A stretch of DNA of 64,000 nt, from NCBI RefSeq assembly GCF_033118175.1, contig NC_083685.1:116530501-116594500 (forward strand), in the 5' to 3' direction. The stretch is from Dama dama. Taxonomy: Eukaryota; Chordata; Mammalia; Artiodactyla; Cervidae. Below, in pieces: positions 11,946 to 25,000 of the stretch. Both the position numbers and the translations under genes were made by a program. The first letter of the stretch is position 1. Each line of letters begins with the position of its first letter. Below the pieces are notes generated by a model. It was given only the letters and a program-made list of their open reading frames with translations. It had not been told where the DNA came from and ran no database searches.

Positions 11946-12659
11946 AAATCTTGATTTCTTCATCAGTGTTTGGCAGAGGGCAGGTTGGACTTCATTGTCT
12001 TTCATGGAGTATCTGCTCAGCGAGATGATGGGTGAGAAGATGTGAGACTGGGGAAGGCAAGAGAGCTAAGTTCTGTCTAAAATCTCAGGAGTGAGATGGT
12101 TATGGGAAGTGAATGGTTGGAAGTGAATGCTGGGGGCGGGCATGGCGAGTGGTTTGGGAAGATTCTAAATGAGAGGGAAAGATGGAGCCAGTGAATGTGA
12201 GGAGCAGTGGGGAAGAGTGAGGCAAAGCAGTTTCAAGCTGGAGAACTTTGCTGGAAAAACAACGCCATGTAACAGAGGTTGGGATAAAGGCTGCAGTGTG
12301 GTGTATGATGTAAACACCTTCCCCCTCCTCTTCAGATCTTCATAAAAGTAAACAGTCCCCAACTTGCCATGTGGAATTGGGTTTGCTTTGGGGGAGGCAG
12401 GATGGAAGGCTGAGTCCTCCTCCAGGTGCTGTGGAACCAGGGCAGAGGCTGGCCATGTGGGCTCTGCCTTGACTGGGCACAGGGGGTCAGCTGTGCCTCT
12501 CACCACCCCAAGCAAAGGGCTGGTCGTGAGGATGGAGTGATTTATCACAGGAGAGAAGGCTCACAACCCAGTACCAGGGTCAGTGTCTGCAGGCAGCCTG
12601 GCCGTCAGCAGCAGCCAGGAGACCCCCATGATGGCCTTGTGTCCTGCTTTCCCTTCCAG

Positions 12660-13061
12660 AGCCCAACGTCTTCGTCATCTTCAGCCATGGACTGCAGGGC
12701 TGCCTGGAGGCCCAGGGAGGGCAGGTCCGGGTCTCCCCAGCCTGCAACGCCAGCCTTCCTGCCCAGCGCTGGAAGTGGGTCTCCCGAAACCGGCTCTTCA
12801 ACCTGGGCACCATGCAGTGCCTGGGCACAGGCTGGCCGGGCACCAACACCACCGCCTCCCTGGGCATGTACGAGTGTGACCGTGAGGCACTGAATCTTCG
12901 CTGGAACTGTCGCACCCTGGGCGACCAGCTGTCCCTGCTCCTGGGGGGCCGTTCCAGCAACACGTCCAAGGCTGGCACCCCTGAGCGCGGTGACCAGACC
13001 CGCAGCGGCCAGTGGCGTCTCTATGGCAGCGACGAGGACCTGTGTGCGCGGCCCTACTATG
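12660..13061 (+). CDS. MRC2: MRC2 exon 2: cysteine-rich (ricin B-type) domain
   Basis: This exon follows the acceptor cccttccag, opens with the last two bases of a GAG codon (phase 1) and ends before gtgaga. The 134 codons begin EPNVFVIFSHGLQGCLE. They include six cysteines, a QxW-type motif (SGQWRLYG) and N-glycosylation sequons NAS, NTT and NTS. It forms the N-terminal beta-trefoil-like domain, which in Endo180 lacks the sulphated-sugar binding known for MRC1. Confidence 0.96.
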
Positions 13062-16000
13062 GTGAGAGGCTGCCCCTGGTGTCAGGGGCTTGGAGCCACG
13101 AGGGACAGACGCGGGGGAGACAAAACCTTGGCCTCCACAGGCCTCTGGCAGTCAACTCTTTCATCGTCATGGGAACCATTTGGGGATCATGGAGAAAATG
13201 AACTTCAGAGCATTTAATTTGCCTTAAAAAAATGACAAAACCTGACACACTCTTGTAAAGACCTTGGTCAGTTCAAAAGTGTATAACATACAGCTAAAAG
13301 AGAAATCGCTTCTCTCCCAGGCCCACTCTTCAAGGGAGACCCCAGGGTCACCGTCCACAGGTGTCTCCATCCCCCTTCTGCAGGGGTGAATGGGCACCGG
13401 AGTCACCCAGTGAGAGGCCTTTCCTGGTGGGCCGCTCCATCCTGGGGGCCCTTTCCCGGGATACCTCCTAGAGTGCCAAGATGGAACTTGGCACGTGAGG
13501 CAGCTGGATTTTGGACAGGTGTTAGGGGCCCTAGGGGGCCCCCCCTTCCCAGCCTGATGGGATGAGCAGCGGGACCTCTCGCAGGCTCCTGGGCTGACCC
13601 AAGGGCAGAGGCAGCCTTCTGGCCACTGTCTGGCATCGCTGCCCCCTCCCTCTCTCTGCTGACCCCTGCCCACCCCAGCTCCCGGGGCTATAGGGGATTT
13701 TTCCCAAGGGATGAGCGGGCTGGGCAGCCTCTGGGGCCTAGATGCCAAGGGCCTGGCTCCCCTCTCCTGCAGAGGTCTACACCATCCAGGGCAACTCCCA
13801 CGGGAAGCCGTGCACCATCCCCTTCAAGTATGACAACCAGTGGTTCCACGGCTGCACCAGCACAGGCCGCGAGGATGGGCACCTGTGGTGTGCCACCACC
13901 CAGGACTACGGCAAGGACGAGCGCTGGGGCTTCTGCCCCATCAAGGGTGAGGGAGGTCGGCCCTGAGGTGGGGAGTGCGGCGGGTGTGGGTGGCAGAACT
14001 TTGCGGACCCCCACCCCCCACCTCTGTAGGGTCTTTGCATATTCCTTGAGGGACCTCCCCTTGGGCCCCGCAGAGCGGGCCGGGGCGGGACCCACACCTG
14101 GTTGTCATGGTGGCAGGTAATGACTGCGAGACCTTCTGGGACAAGGACCAGCTGACGGACAGCTGCTATCAGTTCAACTTCCAGTCCACGCTGTCCTGGA
14201 GGGAGGCCTGGGCCAGCTGCGAGCAGCAGGGGGCGGACCTGCTGAGCATCACGGAGATCCACGAGCAGACCTACATCAATGGTGAGGCAGGGGGAGGGGG
14301 CAGCGGGCAGGACCCCGAGACCAGTCCCCACCTTTGGAGGGGGCCCTGAGCCCTTTCTCCTGCTGCTGGAGGGCAGGATGCAGCTGGTGGGGCAACGAGT
14401 GGAGGGCTGGGGCCGGGGCGACCCCCCCCCCCACTTCTCACTGTCGCCCTCTTGTGGTCAGGGCTCCTCACTGGCTACAGCTCCACGCTGTGGATCGGCC
14501 TTAACGACCTGGACACCAGTGGAGGCTGGCAGTGGTCAGACAACTCGCCCCTCAAGTACCTCAACTGGGAGAGTGGTGAGGCGCCGGGTTTGGGGTGCAG
14601 GGCGGCCTGGGGATCCCACAAGCACTTGATTTCCTAGGGACTCCTTCCCTGATACCCTACTGCAGACCAGCAGAGTTGCACCCACTTCAGATTGGGTGCC
14701 AATGGTCCGTGCAGCGCGTTGTCTGAATTACAAATGATGCCCTTTCCTGGGGGCACTGGGCCTGGGAGGTGGACTGGATTTCATCCCCATGCACCCCTTC
14801 AGCCACGGGCATGGGGCCCTCAGCACGCCAGCAGCCTGGCCAGGGCAGAGGGTCGAGGACCACGTGAGCCCCGGTGAGGAGGCAGGAGAGCCAAAGCGCA
14901 GCGCTGGGCATCTGAGCAGGCTCAGGCTTCCGGGGAAGCGCGAGGCTCGGGGGAGGGCTCCCAGGCCAGGGGGTGAGTTCCTCTCCCCTGGGGCGCTGGC
15001 GCCCTGCGCTCCCCACAGATCAGCCGGACAACCCGAGCGAGGAGAACTGCGGGGTGATCCGCACGGAGTCGTCGGGCGGCTGGCAGAACCGCGACTGCAG
15101 CATCGCGCTGCCCTATGTCTGCAAGAAGAAGCCCAACGCCACGGCTGCCGAGCCCCCGCCTCCCGGTGAGCGGGGTGGACGTGGGTGTTGGGGGGGGCTC
15201 CTCAGGCCGCCGCCACTGCCCACCCACCCTCACAGCACAGGGGGCTCTGATCTTCCCTCTTCTTAAATGGTTCCGCTGAAATCTGAACAAATTGAGATGT
15301 GCTATTAATTCATTCCGGGACGTTTGTTGGGAACTGTGTTAAGCACTTCACAACCCATTGTGTCCTCCCGGTGGTCACAGTCTGCTGCGGGTGATGGACA
15401 TGTCAACACACAAACGGAATATCCAGAGTTGTTATAAAAAATAGAATATATATTAGAGGGCTTCGAGAGGAAATTGATTAAGCTTCTGAGAGCTAAGGAG
15501 GGTTTCCAGGAAGTGACATTGGATTTGGGCCTTTCAAGTGAAGTGCAAGTTTAAAAAGGCATAAAGCGGTGTTGGGGGAGGGCATGACTGGCGGAGGGAA
15601 GGGCAGGTGCAGAGGCTCGGAGACCTGGAAGGTCACAGCTGCTCTAAGATCGATTAGGATTGCCCCCTGAGGGTTAGAGTACAGATGGACGCTACTTAAA
15701 AGCGTGGTCCCTGTCCCAGCTGCCACCACGAAGGCCGTGGTGCCGCGCGTCACCCAGGCCAGCATCGCAGTTGGAGGAGAGCAGATAGGCGCCATCAGAT
15801 GGGTCATCGGTGTGTTGCTGGGCATTTCCCTGGAAGATACACAGAACTGGAGCACATGGTCCGGAAGATCTTAAACCTGCATGTGTTTGAGGCTGAAAGT
15901 GGGAAACACTGGCCGAAGAGCGTGATGGACAAGCAGTGTGATGTGCTGTCAGCGAGTCCTCCCTGCAGCGCGTCCTCAAGGGCAACGAGCCCGACTTCCA

Positions 16001-19000
16001 CCTGCCCATGCCTGCGGGGCAGGCTGAGGCCTTTTACAGGGGCTTCCTGGAGCCGCTGGGCAAGGCGGAGAGGCCAGAGCTCAGCAAAGATGGCAAGTTC
16101 AGTGCCTCCCTGCAAGTCCACATGCAGAACGACGGGCCTGTGACCAGAGAGCCGGAATCTCCGGCCCCTGGTGCTGTTGCCTCTGATCCAGAACACCTGT
16201 TGAAGCTTGAAGCGCAACAACAGAGGACAGAAAAAGAGCCAAAGGGCCTTCCGAATCAAGCAAGAAGAGAAGTGCTCCCCGCAAGGAAGACCACAAAGCC
16301 AGCAGCAGGGCTGAGGGGGACACGTCCTCCGAGCAGGAGCCCGTAGGTGGGCTGGCCGCAGGGCATTATCATTGAGCAGAACTGGCTCCTGAAAAATTCA
16401 TGAAAGATGCTAGACGCCTACACTACTTTAAGAATTTGGAACTGAATTCTGAAAAGGAAGATGGAAATTAAAAAACTGGGAACCAACAAAAACAGAACAA
16501 AAAACCGCCAAAGGCGTGCTCCCGTTTTCTGCTGCCGCTGTGGTTTAACAGAGGAGATGGGTGCTGCCAGCGTGGACAAGGCACCCCACCCACAGGGCAG
16601 CAAGGAACACACCCAAGGTCCCCTCAGGGAGCCGTGTTGGTTCTCCTGATTCTCAGCTTGCTTTTGGAACAGGCTTGCAACATCACATGTCATCGAATCC
16701 TCCTTTCACACTATGGTGTATGTCTAAGTGTCTGTGATGGGTTCCAAATGCATTCAGGCTGTCCATGTTTTACCAGAACAGTCGTCCATAATAATACATT
16801 ATGTGAGAACTTAAAAAAAAAAAAGTGTGGTCCCTGGACCAACAGCACCTTCCCAAGTGATGTTATAAGTGCTTATTAGAAATGCAGACTCTCAGGTGCC
16901 TCGCCCCTCCTCCCCCCCAATTAGTTGAACCAGAACCTGCATTTCACAAGATCTTAGGTGATTGGTGTGGAGTTTGAGAAGTACTGGCTTAGCGGGCACA
17001 GGGACATGAACAGTTCAGAAAGGCAGGTTGCAGCCAGCCCCTAAAGGATTTTGGCTTCCGGGTGAAATTCAGGTGGGGCCAGGTAGGCTGTGGGAGCCTT
17101 TGCAGGCTTTTAAGGCAGGGAGTGTCTTGCTCACATTTGTGATTCACCGAGGCAGCTCTAGGGGCAGGGTGCCGCGTTGGGGTGTGGCCTTCGTCCAGCA
17201 GCTTAGTCTCCGAGGTGCTGACTGAGAGTAAACTCATATCCCCTGCAGGGTTGTTGAAAGGCTGGAGACCCGGCCTGGCTCAGAGGAGCATCTCCATGGG
17301 CTGGAGGGGCGGGCTTCTGCAGGAGTCCGGTCACCATGGGGTGAGGAGGGGATTTGTGTAAAGAACATACAGCAAGACAAAACAGAAATTCACGAAACAC
17401 AAAGTGTAGAGCTTACAGAGCGGACGTTTGCTTCTGACCATTCAAGTCTTGCCAAAGGTGGATTCAGGGCCATTGGCCACTGATCTCTCCCCTCATCCCC
17501 TAGGGAATCAGGAGCAAAGGTTTAAAGCATTGGTGCCCACGTTGAGGGCACCTCACCTCCTCCTGGGGGTGGACACGGGGGAGCCTGGGGCAGGCGAAGA
17601 AAGGAGGGTCACGGGGCTGGTGTGGGCAGGCCTTGCCCCTGTGGCCCACTTCAGGCCTGGCTCCTCATGAAGTCCTCTGTACCCTGGATCTGCCCAGCGT
17701 GGCTGCCGTGGGGAGCCCTCCCCTGAGGCCTCACGGACCTGCAAATATGTCTCTAGCCTTGGATTTCCTCTTTCACCCCACATCTCTCTGCATGAGGCGT
17801 ATTTTCTTTTTTCCTTTTGGCTGCACTGCATGGCATGTGGGATCTTAGTTTTCCAGTCTGGGATGGAACCCGCGCCCCCTGCAGTGGAGGCACAGGATCT
17901 TAACCCCGGACCGTCAGGGGAGTCCCAAGGTGTTATTTTCTAAGCAGTTTCTTGGGTGGGTCCTGCCTTCCAGCACTCATCACTCGAAGCATGTCATTTC
18001 AGAGGCAGGCACCATCGGGCCCCTGCAGCGTCCACGTTTCCTGAGCTTCCTCCCTCCCACCAAACTCTTCTGTCCAGGTGGCAGCCTCAGGTCTTAGCTC
18101 AGCTGCTGACAAGAGATGATTGACAGGTCTTGAGCCACTGAGGGAGCCCGCTCAGGTGCTCAGCCCTCCCCACTTTGCCGGGTCTGCCAGAGACAGTATG
18201 GCCGGTCCTTGGAGCATCTCCCAGGATGGAGTGGATCCCAGTGGGGCGCTGCTTCAAGTGGGTACATGCTTTCTTGCCCAGCCAGGCAGAATCCTGCCCG
18301 AGCCCGATGTTGTGGGTGGTTTGATGAAGTCCTGTTTTCTCTTGCCAAGGCCCAAGTGAGAGCTTGTTTGCATCAGTTGCCCTGGGACCCCAATCCCTAG
18401 AGGGTGAACTTGAAATGCACGGAGATGGGGGTGAGGAGGGGCCCAAGACTGGTCGGTTTCTCAGCCCTGGGGTTCAGGGAGAGGAAAGGGGGTGGGGGAG
18501 GGAATGTGAGCACAAATTTCAACCAGCAGATGCCTGCCGCGCGGCAGTGACTTCATGAGCTGCTGACCTGGGAGGGGCGTGTGTTTCCCCACTTGCTTCA
18601 TCCTGGACTGATGGGGCCCTGCTCCATAGTGTTCTATTCTTTCTTTTTTTTAATATATTTATTTATTTGGCTGCACCGGATCTTAGTTGTGACAGGTGGG
18701 ACCTTCAATCTTTGTTGTGACATGTGGGTATTTTTTTTTTTTTTAGTTGCAGCACACAGGATCTTTAGTTGTGGCATGCAGACTCTTAGTTGCAGCATGT
18801 GGGATCTAGTTCCCTGACCAGGGAATGAACCCAGGACCCCCTGCATTGGGAGCTTGGAGTCTCAGCCACCAGACCACTAGGGAAGTCCCCATAGATGTCC
18901 TTTGAGACCGTGTCGGCAGTGTCGTTTATTAAGTGAGGTGGACATGAACTAAGCTGGAATCTTACAGCAGGAAGCCCCATTTTACAGAGGAGGAAACTGA

Positions 19001-22000
19001 GGCTCCTGGAGCAGTTCTGTCCTGAGTCTCCATCCATCTTTTCCTCTGAGAGCCCCGGCAGGAGGGGTCATCTTGTCTTGAGTGGAATCTGCCACCACCT
19101 CCCGGGACTCCAGCTGCCCTGAGGGTTTTGTCTTTTCAACATCCTTCGGTACTCAGACCTGTCTTGGTGGGAAGAGTTGGATCTAAGACACGTTTGGGGA
19201 GGAGGTGGACTTCAGGGCCCTGTCTGTGTTGACACCCAGGGGGTCCGAGCCCATGCTGGGCGTCTCGGCCCCCGAGCAGCGGCCTCTCTGGTCTCCGCAG
19301 ATGTGTGGGCCAACGTGAAGGTGGAGTGTGAGCCCAGCTGGCAGGCCTTCCAGGGCCACTGCTACCGCCTGCAGGCTGAGAAGCGCAGCTGGCAGGAGTC
19401 CAAGAAGATGTGCCTGCGGGGCGGGGGCGACTTGCTCAGCATCCACAGCATGGCGGAGCTGGAGTTCATCACCAAGCAGATCAAACAGGGTGAGGAGCTG
19501 CCTCCCCAAGCCCGTCCCGGGGGCTCAGGCACTGTCCTCGCCTCCCCTGCCGGTGGAGAAGGCCGACCTCCTGACGTCCCCTCTCCCCTGCCGCACCCCC
19601 CCAGAGGTGGAGGAGCTGTGGATTGGTCTTAACGACCTGAAACTTCAGATGAATTTTGAGTGGTCCGACGGGAGCCTCGTGAGCTTCACCCACTGGCACC
19701 CCTTTGAGCCCAACAACTTCCGGGACAGCCTGGAGGACTGTGTCACCATCTGGGGGCCGGTAAGAACCCTCTCTCCTTATCACAGGGCCCCCAGACCCAG
19801 CCTCCCCGTGCCGCCGCAGCTGAAGGATGTCCCATTATTGGCTCCTGCTTGTGACACCACCCCCTTGCCTCTCGGAAGTCCCCTCTCCCCATCGTGTCTC
19901 CTTCCCTTCCGCTTGGAGAGATTGCCAGGGTTTGAATCTCCTTTCCACCTCCAACTAGCTGGGTCATCTTGGGCAAGCTACTTAACCTCTCTGTGCCTCG
20001 GTTTCCTTAGCTGAGTTTCCTTACCCTCAGTTTTCCTAACTGTCAGTGGAACTCTAAAGGTGCCAACCTCAGAGGGTCTTCATGAGGATTAAAGGAGTTA
20101 AATGAAACCTTTGGACATTTGTCGCCTGGCAGCGACCTTGGTCCCCTGCGGGCTGCACTTCCCCGCCAGCAGGTGGCGTCAGAACCCACATTATGTGACA
20201 AGCTCCCCAGGCAGGACTGCACCCTGCAAGCCCTACCCCAGCCTGGGGTCCTGTCCTCTGAAGAAATGGTGGCCTTGTGACTGTTGGCCATGGCTGTGGC
20301 TCAGACAGTGTGGGCGGATGAAGGAATTGATAACAGGGTTTCAAACAGAGTTAAGTCTGTTCCTTAAGACAAAACTGTAGGACAGACTGCCTTCCTCAGA
20401 GACAGAGAGGACATTCTACCTTGAGATACAACCAACATTGCCAGGGACTCTAGAGGCATCTGGCTTAGAGGATGCTCTTTAAAAGTTGATGAACAGTTAG
20501 GAAATGGCTACCCACTCCAGTATCCTTGCCTGGGAAATTCCACGGACAGAGAAGCCTGGCGGGCTATAGTCTGTGCGATTGTAGAGTCGGACACGACTGA
20601 AAACGCATGCTTTTATTGAGCATCTGCTAAATACTGCGCGTTTTCCTGGGGGCTGAGACACACAAACACCTCTGCCCTCTGGATGGCGCTCAAGGCAGAC
20701 AGAAACTGCTGGCTGGGTGCACTGAACACAGAAGCGCTAAGGCCTTGAGGAGGAGATGAGGACTGAGTTCCTCTTCAGCTCCATCAGCGAGGGGAGGGTC
20801 TGGGCACACAGCCTCTGCTTGCCCTGGATCTGCAAGTACTGACTGGACACCTTGCCATACTGGGAATCTCATCTGTCTTGCCAATGGTCTTAGCCAGCGT
20901 GGTGTCCTTGGTCTTTATGAAGTGAGCTAATTTAAAAGAGCACCTTTTCCATTTTGACAGTGCTTGTCAAAGTTTGGAGGCATTGGCACAGCTCCTGTGT
21001 GTGCTCACATCAGCCTAGTGAGGCTTATAGCACTAATCCTGCACATCCCCCGTTTTCCACCATGGAGCACAGAGAAGTCAAGCTTCTTGCTCAGAATCAC
21101 CCAGCAAGTCAGAGGCAGGGCCAGGTTTGGGAGACTTGGGGCAGGTAGACTGACACTGCCCCTCACCCTGTGTCCCTAGGAAGGTCGCTGGAACGATAGT
21201 CCCTGTAACCAGTCCCTGCCATCCATTTGCAAGAAGGCGGGCCAGCTGAGCCAGGGGGCCGCGGAGGAGGACCACGGCTGTCGGAAGGTGAGGGTGCTTC
21301 TGGAGCTGCCCCGGGTGGGGCCAGCCAGAGGGGCTCCCGGGGGCAGGAGGGCAGGAGGAATCCTCAGCCTCCTGTGGCACCCTCCCTTTCTCCCGCCCTC
21401 CAAACTGCTCCGTCCAGGAGTGATACAGGATGAGGTGGGTGGGGGTGGGAGGCTGTAGGGAGGAAGCGGAGCTCCTCACCCCACCCCAACCCTGAGCCCC
21501 CTCTCCATGGAAAGCCACAGAGAATTTGGAGGTGGGAGTGGGCGGGCCCCCCACCCTCAAGACTGGTCCAGTCATCACCTTCGTGGAGGCTGCTGGGGAC
21601 CACCTAGGTCTCCTCTGTGTACCCTCCCTCTACCCTACCCCCCGCTTTCCCACCCGTCTGCTGGCACGCACACTAGCGGTGGACACAGCGTGTGTCTGTC
21701 TTTCTCCTGGGGGCGGGGGGGGGGGTGGTGGTGGCGGGGACCAGGCCATCCTGGGTCTCCCTCCCTGTGCTCCAGCCCTAAGGAGAGGAGGGATTAGGAC
21801 TGAATGGGGGAATGAATGAGTTGGGGAGAGAGGGTGTGAGTGAGGGTGAGGGCGAGTGATTGACCTGTTTCCCTCCTTCAGCCCTGTGCCTCCCGCCCCC
21901 CGCCCCCCCCACACCGCTGCCGCCCCGACAAGCAGGGATGTGAGCAGTGAGGACTAAGTGGGCAGGCTGCTCATAAAGGCCACTTTGTGGTGCTTGGGCC

Positions 22001-25000
22001 CCTGGCGGCTCCCTCTGCCGAAGCCACGTTCCTTCTGCCAGCCCCTCACTGCCAGTCTGGTTCCTCACTCTGTTTTCCTTTGGATTAAGCCCCTTATCAC
22101 ACCCACCCACCTGCACCCCAAACTCTCCCCTAGGGGGAGAGCAGGAAATGCCCGCAGGCATGAGCTCCAGTGGGGAGGAAGGGAGAGCACACGGGGCCGG
22201 GCTGAAGAGTGTGGGGGCCAGCGTGGTCAGGGGCTGGCGGGGGGCTCTGACCAGGCTGGGTGAGGCAGAGGGGCTATTACTAACTGCCCCGCACCAGGGC
22301 CAGCCTGGAATGGGTGGGGGGTTGTTGAGCCGCCATGGTTAACACCCCAGGAGAGCCAGGGGTCTTAGCACAGTCCTGCTGGAATATGGGGATCTGTGCC
22401 CCACCCCCCAGACACACATATACATACACGCGTAAACACACACATATGAAAATGAAGAGAAAGTGTTAGTCGCTCAGTCGTGCCCAACTCTTTGTGACCC
22501 ATGGACTGTAGCCCGCCAGGCTCCTCTGTCCATGGATTTCTCCAGGCAAGAATGCTAGAGTGGGTTGCCATTCCCTTCTCTAGGGGATCTTCCCAACCTA
22601 GGAATTGATCCCAGATCTCCTGCATTGCAGACAGATTCTTTATTGTCCAAGCCACCAGGGAAGCCCCCCAAACACACATATCCACACATAAACACACATT
22701 CATACACACATACACAATAGGCACATACACACACATAAACACACACATACACACACACACGGGCTTCCCTGATGGCTCGGTGGTAAAGAATCCGCCTGCC
22801 AATGCAAGAGATGTGGGTTCGATCCCTGGGTTGGGAAGATCCCCTGGACTAGGAAATGGCAACCTTCTCCAGTATTCTTGCCTGGAAAATCCCATGGAGA
22901 GGGAAGCCTGGCGGGCTACAGTCCATGGAGTCGCAAAAAGTTGGACATGACTCAGAGATTAAACATCATGGACACCTACACACATAAACACACATACACA
23001 TGTACGCACACATACATATGACTAAACACATACATCTACACATACATAAGCACACATATACACACACCAGCTTGTTCTGAACTGGCTCCTGCCCAGAGGG
23101 CCGCCCCCCTCCCCCCGCCTCGCCTCTCTCCCGGGCTCCAGCCCCCACCCCCCAGGTATCCCACCTGAAGGCCTGCTGGAGGCTAAGACCCTGGTAGGCA
23201 CCTGGGGTCATTTTAGGAGGAGCAGGGCTGTGGCGGGGAGGGACACAGTGTCTGTGGCGTGGGTTCAGGCCTGGGCTCCACCTGTACTGTCTGTACAAAA
23301 TCAAGCCATATAATGTCTCAGAGCCTCAGGTCCTCGTCTGCAAGGCAGGGGCGGAGAGGCCCTCAGGGCTACCCAAGGGGCCGCGGGTTGGTGGGGTAAA
23401 GCCTCCCTGGTCTTCTGGGGCGGGTGGAGGGGCGGGTTGCAAGCGAGCCATGAAGGAAGGGCGGTCTGCTGCAACTTTGCTGCCCCTCACTGCGGGTTTG
23501 TTCTCCGCCCCCACCGCCCTCAGGCGGGCGCCGCCTCCATTCCATTACTCCAGCTTCTCCAGGCCCCTGAGGATCAACCAGCCCCCTCCACTTGCTGGCC
23601 GCTCTCCCAGCTTTTCAGCTGTCATTTCCCAGCCAGCTGGCAGTTTTCCCAATACGTCTCCTGGTTCAAATACCCAAGAGAGGAGTCCAGTGGGCCACTC
23701 CTCTTTCTTGGCCAGGCCATAGGCCGGGTGACTGGCTGCCTCCCTTGGGCCACGCATCCACTCCGAACCTCGCAGCTGTGGGTGATGGTGGGCAGGGCAG
23801 TGTGGCATGGCACAGTGCAGACACAGCATAGGAACAGCCGGCTCTGGGGCCAAACCAGCCCCCTCGGTCCTGTGCCCAAGCCTGCAGAAAGCTAAGTGGT
23901 GCCGCTGTTGGCATCCCCACCCCGGGATTTAGGGGTGAGAGAGAAGCAGCCCTCCCCCAGACACCCACTTTTCTGCCCACTCTCTTGAGCCAGGGTTGGA
24001 CGTGGCACAGCCCCTCCTGCTACTGGCTGGGAGAGGACCCGGTGACCTACAGCGAGGCCCGGCGCCTCTGCACCGACCACGGCTCTCAGCTGGTCACCAT
24101 CACCAACAGGTATGAGGGGGGACCAGCCCGCCCCGATGTCCTGGTCGAATGCGGTCCCTCCACCAGAAAGGCCAGCATCCTGCCGTCAAGTGCAGAGGGA
24201 CTTGAGCTTTGAGTCCCTTTGAGCTTCAACTGTCTCCAGGGCCTTTTTCTAACATTATCATAAGAATGACTCTTGTTTATTAAGTGACCCCAGCATGGGG
24301 CAGTTCCTGGGGCGGGGGTGAGGGCCGGGGGTGAGGGCCGGGGGTGAGGGCCGGGGGGGACAGGAACAGGCCTCCGTGTGGGCTGGATGGATGCCCCAAA
24401 GAGGCCTTGAAAAGTGAGTTGCAGTCTTGTCCTATTCTTTGCGATCCCATGGACTGTAGCTCGCCAGGCTGCTCTGTCCTTGGAATTCTCCAGGCAAGAG
24501 TTGGCTGTGTCTGATTTTTCTCTCAGCAAGGCGTGGAGATGCAGACAGCAGCGGGGGTCAGCTGTGTCAGCTGCAGCTTCCCCAGGGGTCCCCACTTCCC
24601 TGAGCAAGTTTCTGATGGGGTGCAGCACCCAGGCTCCCGGAGCAGGGCGTCTGGCCTGGAGCCCTGGGAGCGGTGGGGGTTGAGCTGCCTGCCTTGACCA
24701 GCCTGTCTCCCGCAGGTTCGAGCAGGCCTTTGTCAGCAGCCTCATCTACAACTGGGATGGCGAGTACTTCTGGACGGCCCTGCAGGACCTCAACTTCACC
24801 GGCTCCTTCCGCTGGCTCAGCGGGGACGAGGTCATGTACACCCACTGGAACCGGGACCAGCCCGGTGAGCCCCTCGCTCAGCCCCCTTCTTGGTGGCGCC
24901 TTGGTGAAGCTGGGAGGGTCACCCCTGCCATGACCGAGACCCAGAGCTTCATAGGAGACTGAATTCATAGAGTGTGGTGCTATGGTTAGAAGGATGGGCT

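Larger units (their letters stand above)
1..12659 (+). other. MRC2: MRC2 intron 1, 3' part
   Basis: No MRC2 coding sequence is visible before 12660. The first exon seen opens in the middle of a codon (phase 1), so the exon with the start codon and signal peptide must lie to the left of the window. The interval is intronic and contains SINE copies, a BovB LINE tail, a MIR, an ancient L1 tail interrupted by a SINE, a dinucleotide tract and one CpG-rich block, all listed separately. I see no other exon-like sequence in the stretches between them (for example 700-1380, 6400-8280, 9200-10020 and 11950-12650). Confidence 0.85.
15166..19300 (+). other. MRC2: MRC2 intron 6
   Basis: This intron of about 4.1 kb contains the DTD1 processed pseudogene and two CHR SINEs. 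The rest (about 15200-15690, 16840-17790, 17930-18640 and 18900-19290) shows no exon, clear repeat or other feature I can name. Confidence 0.85.
22405..23068. repeat. CA/CACATA-rich microsatellite block interrupted by two SINEs
   Basis: Degenerate acacatacac repeats at about 22405-22448, 22670-22760 and 22975-23068 surround two Bov SINEs in opposite orientation. The pieces look like one simple-sequence tract expanded around or split by the insertions. It causes the Cys-Val-Tyr frames seen on the minus strand. Confidence 0.85.

Noticed and set aside
15728..16346. A functional DTD1 gene
   Set aside because: The start codon is ACG, the frame shifts at least twice, and the copy is intronless and flanked by a target duplication, so it is a processed pseudogene.
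22405..23068. CRISPR-like array of spaced repeats
   Set aside because: The repeats are simple CA-type sequence and SINEs with no constant repeat-spacer pattern, in a mammalian genome.
22365..23304. Cys-Val-Tyr-rich ORFs on the minus strand
   Set aside because: They come from the CA-type microsatellite plus Bov-tA SINE sequence.
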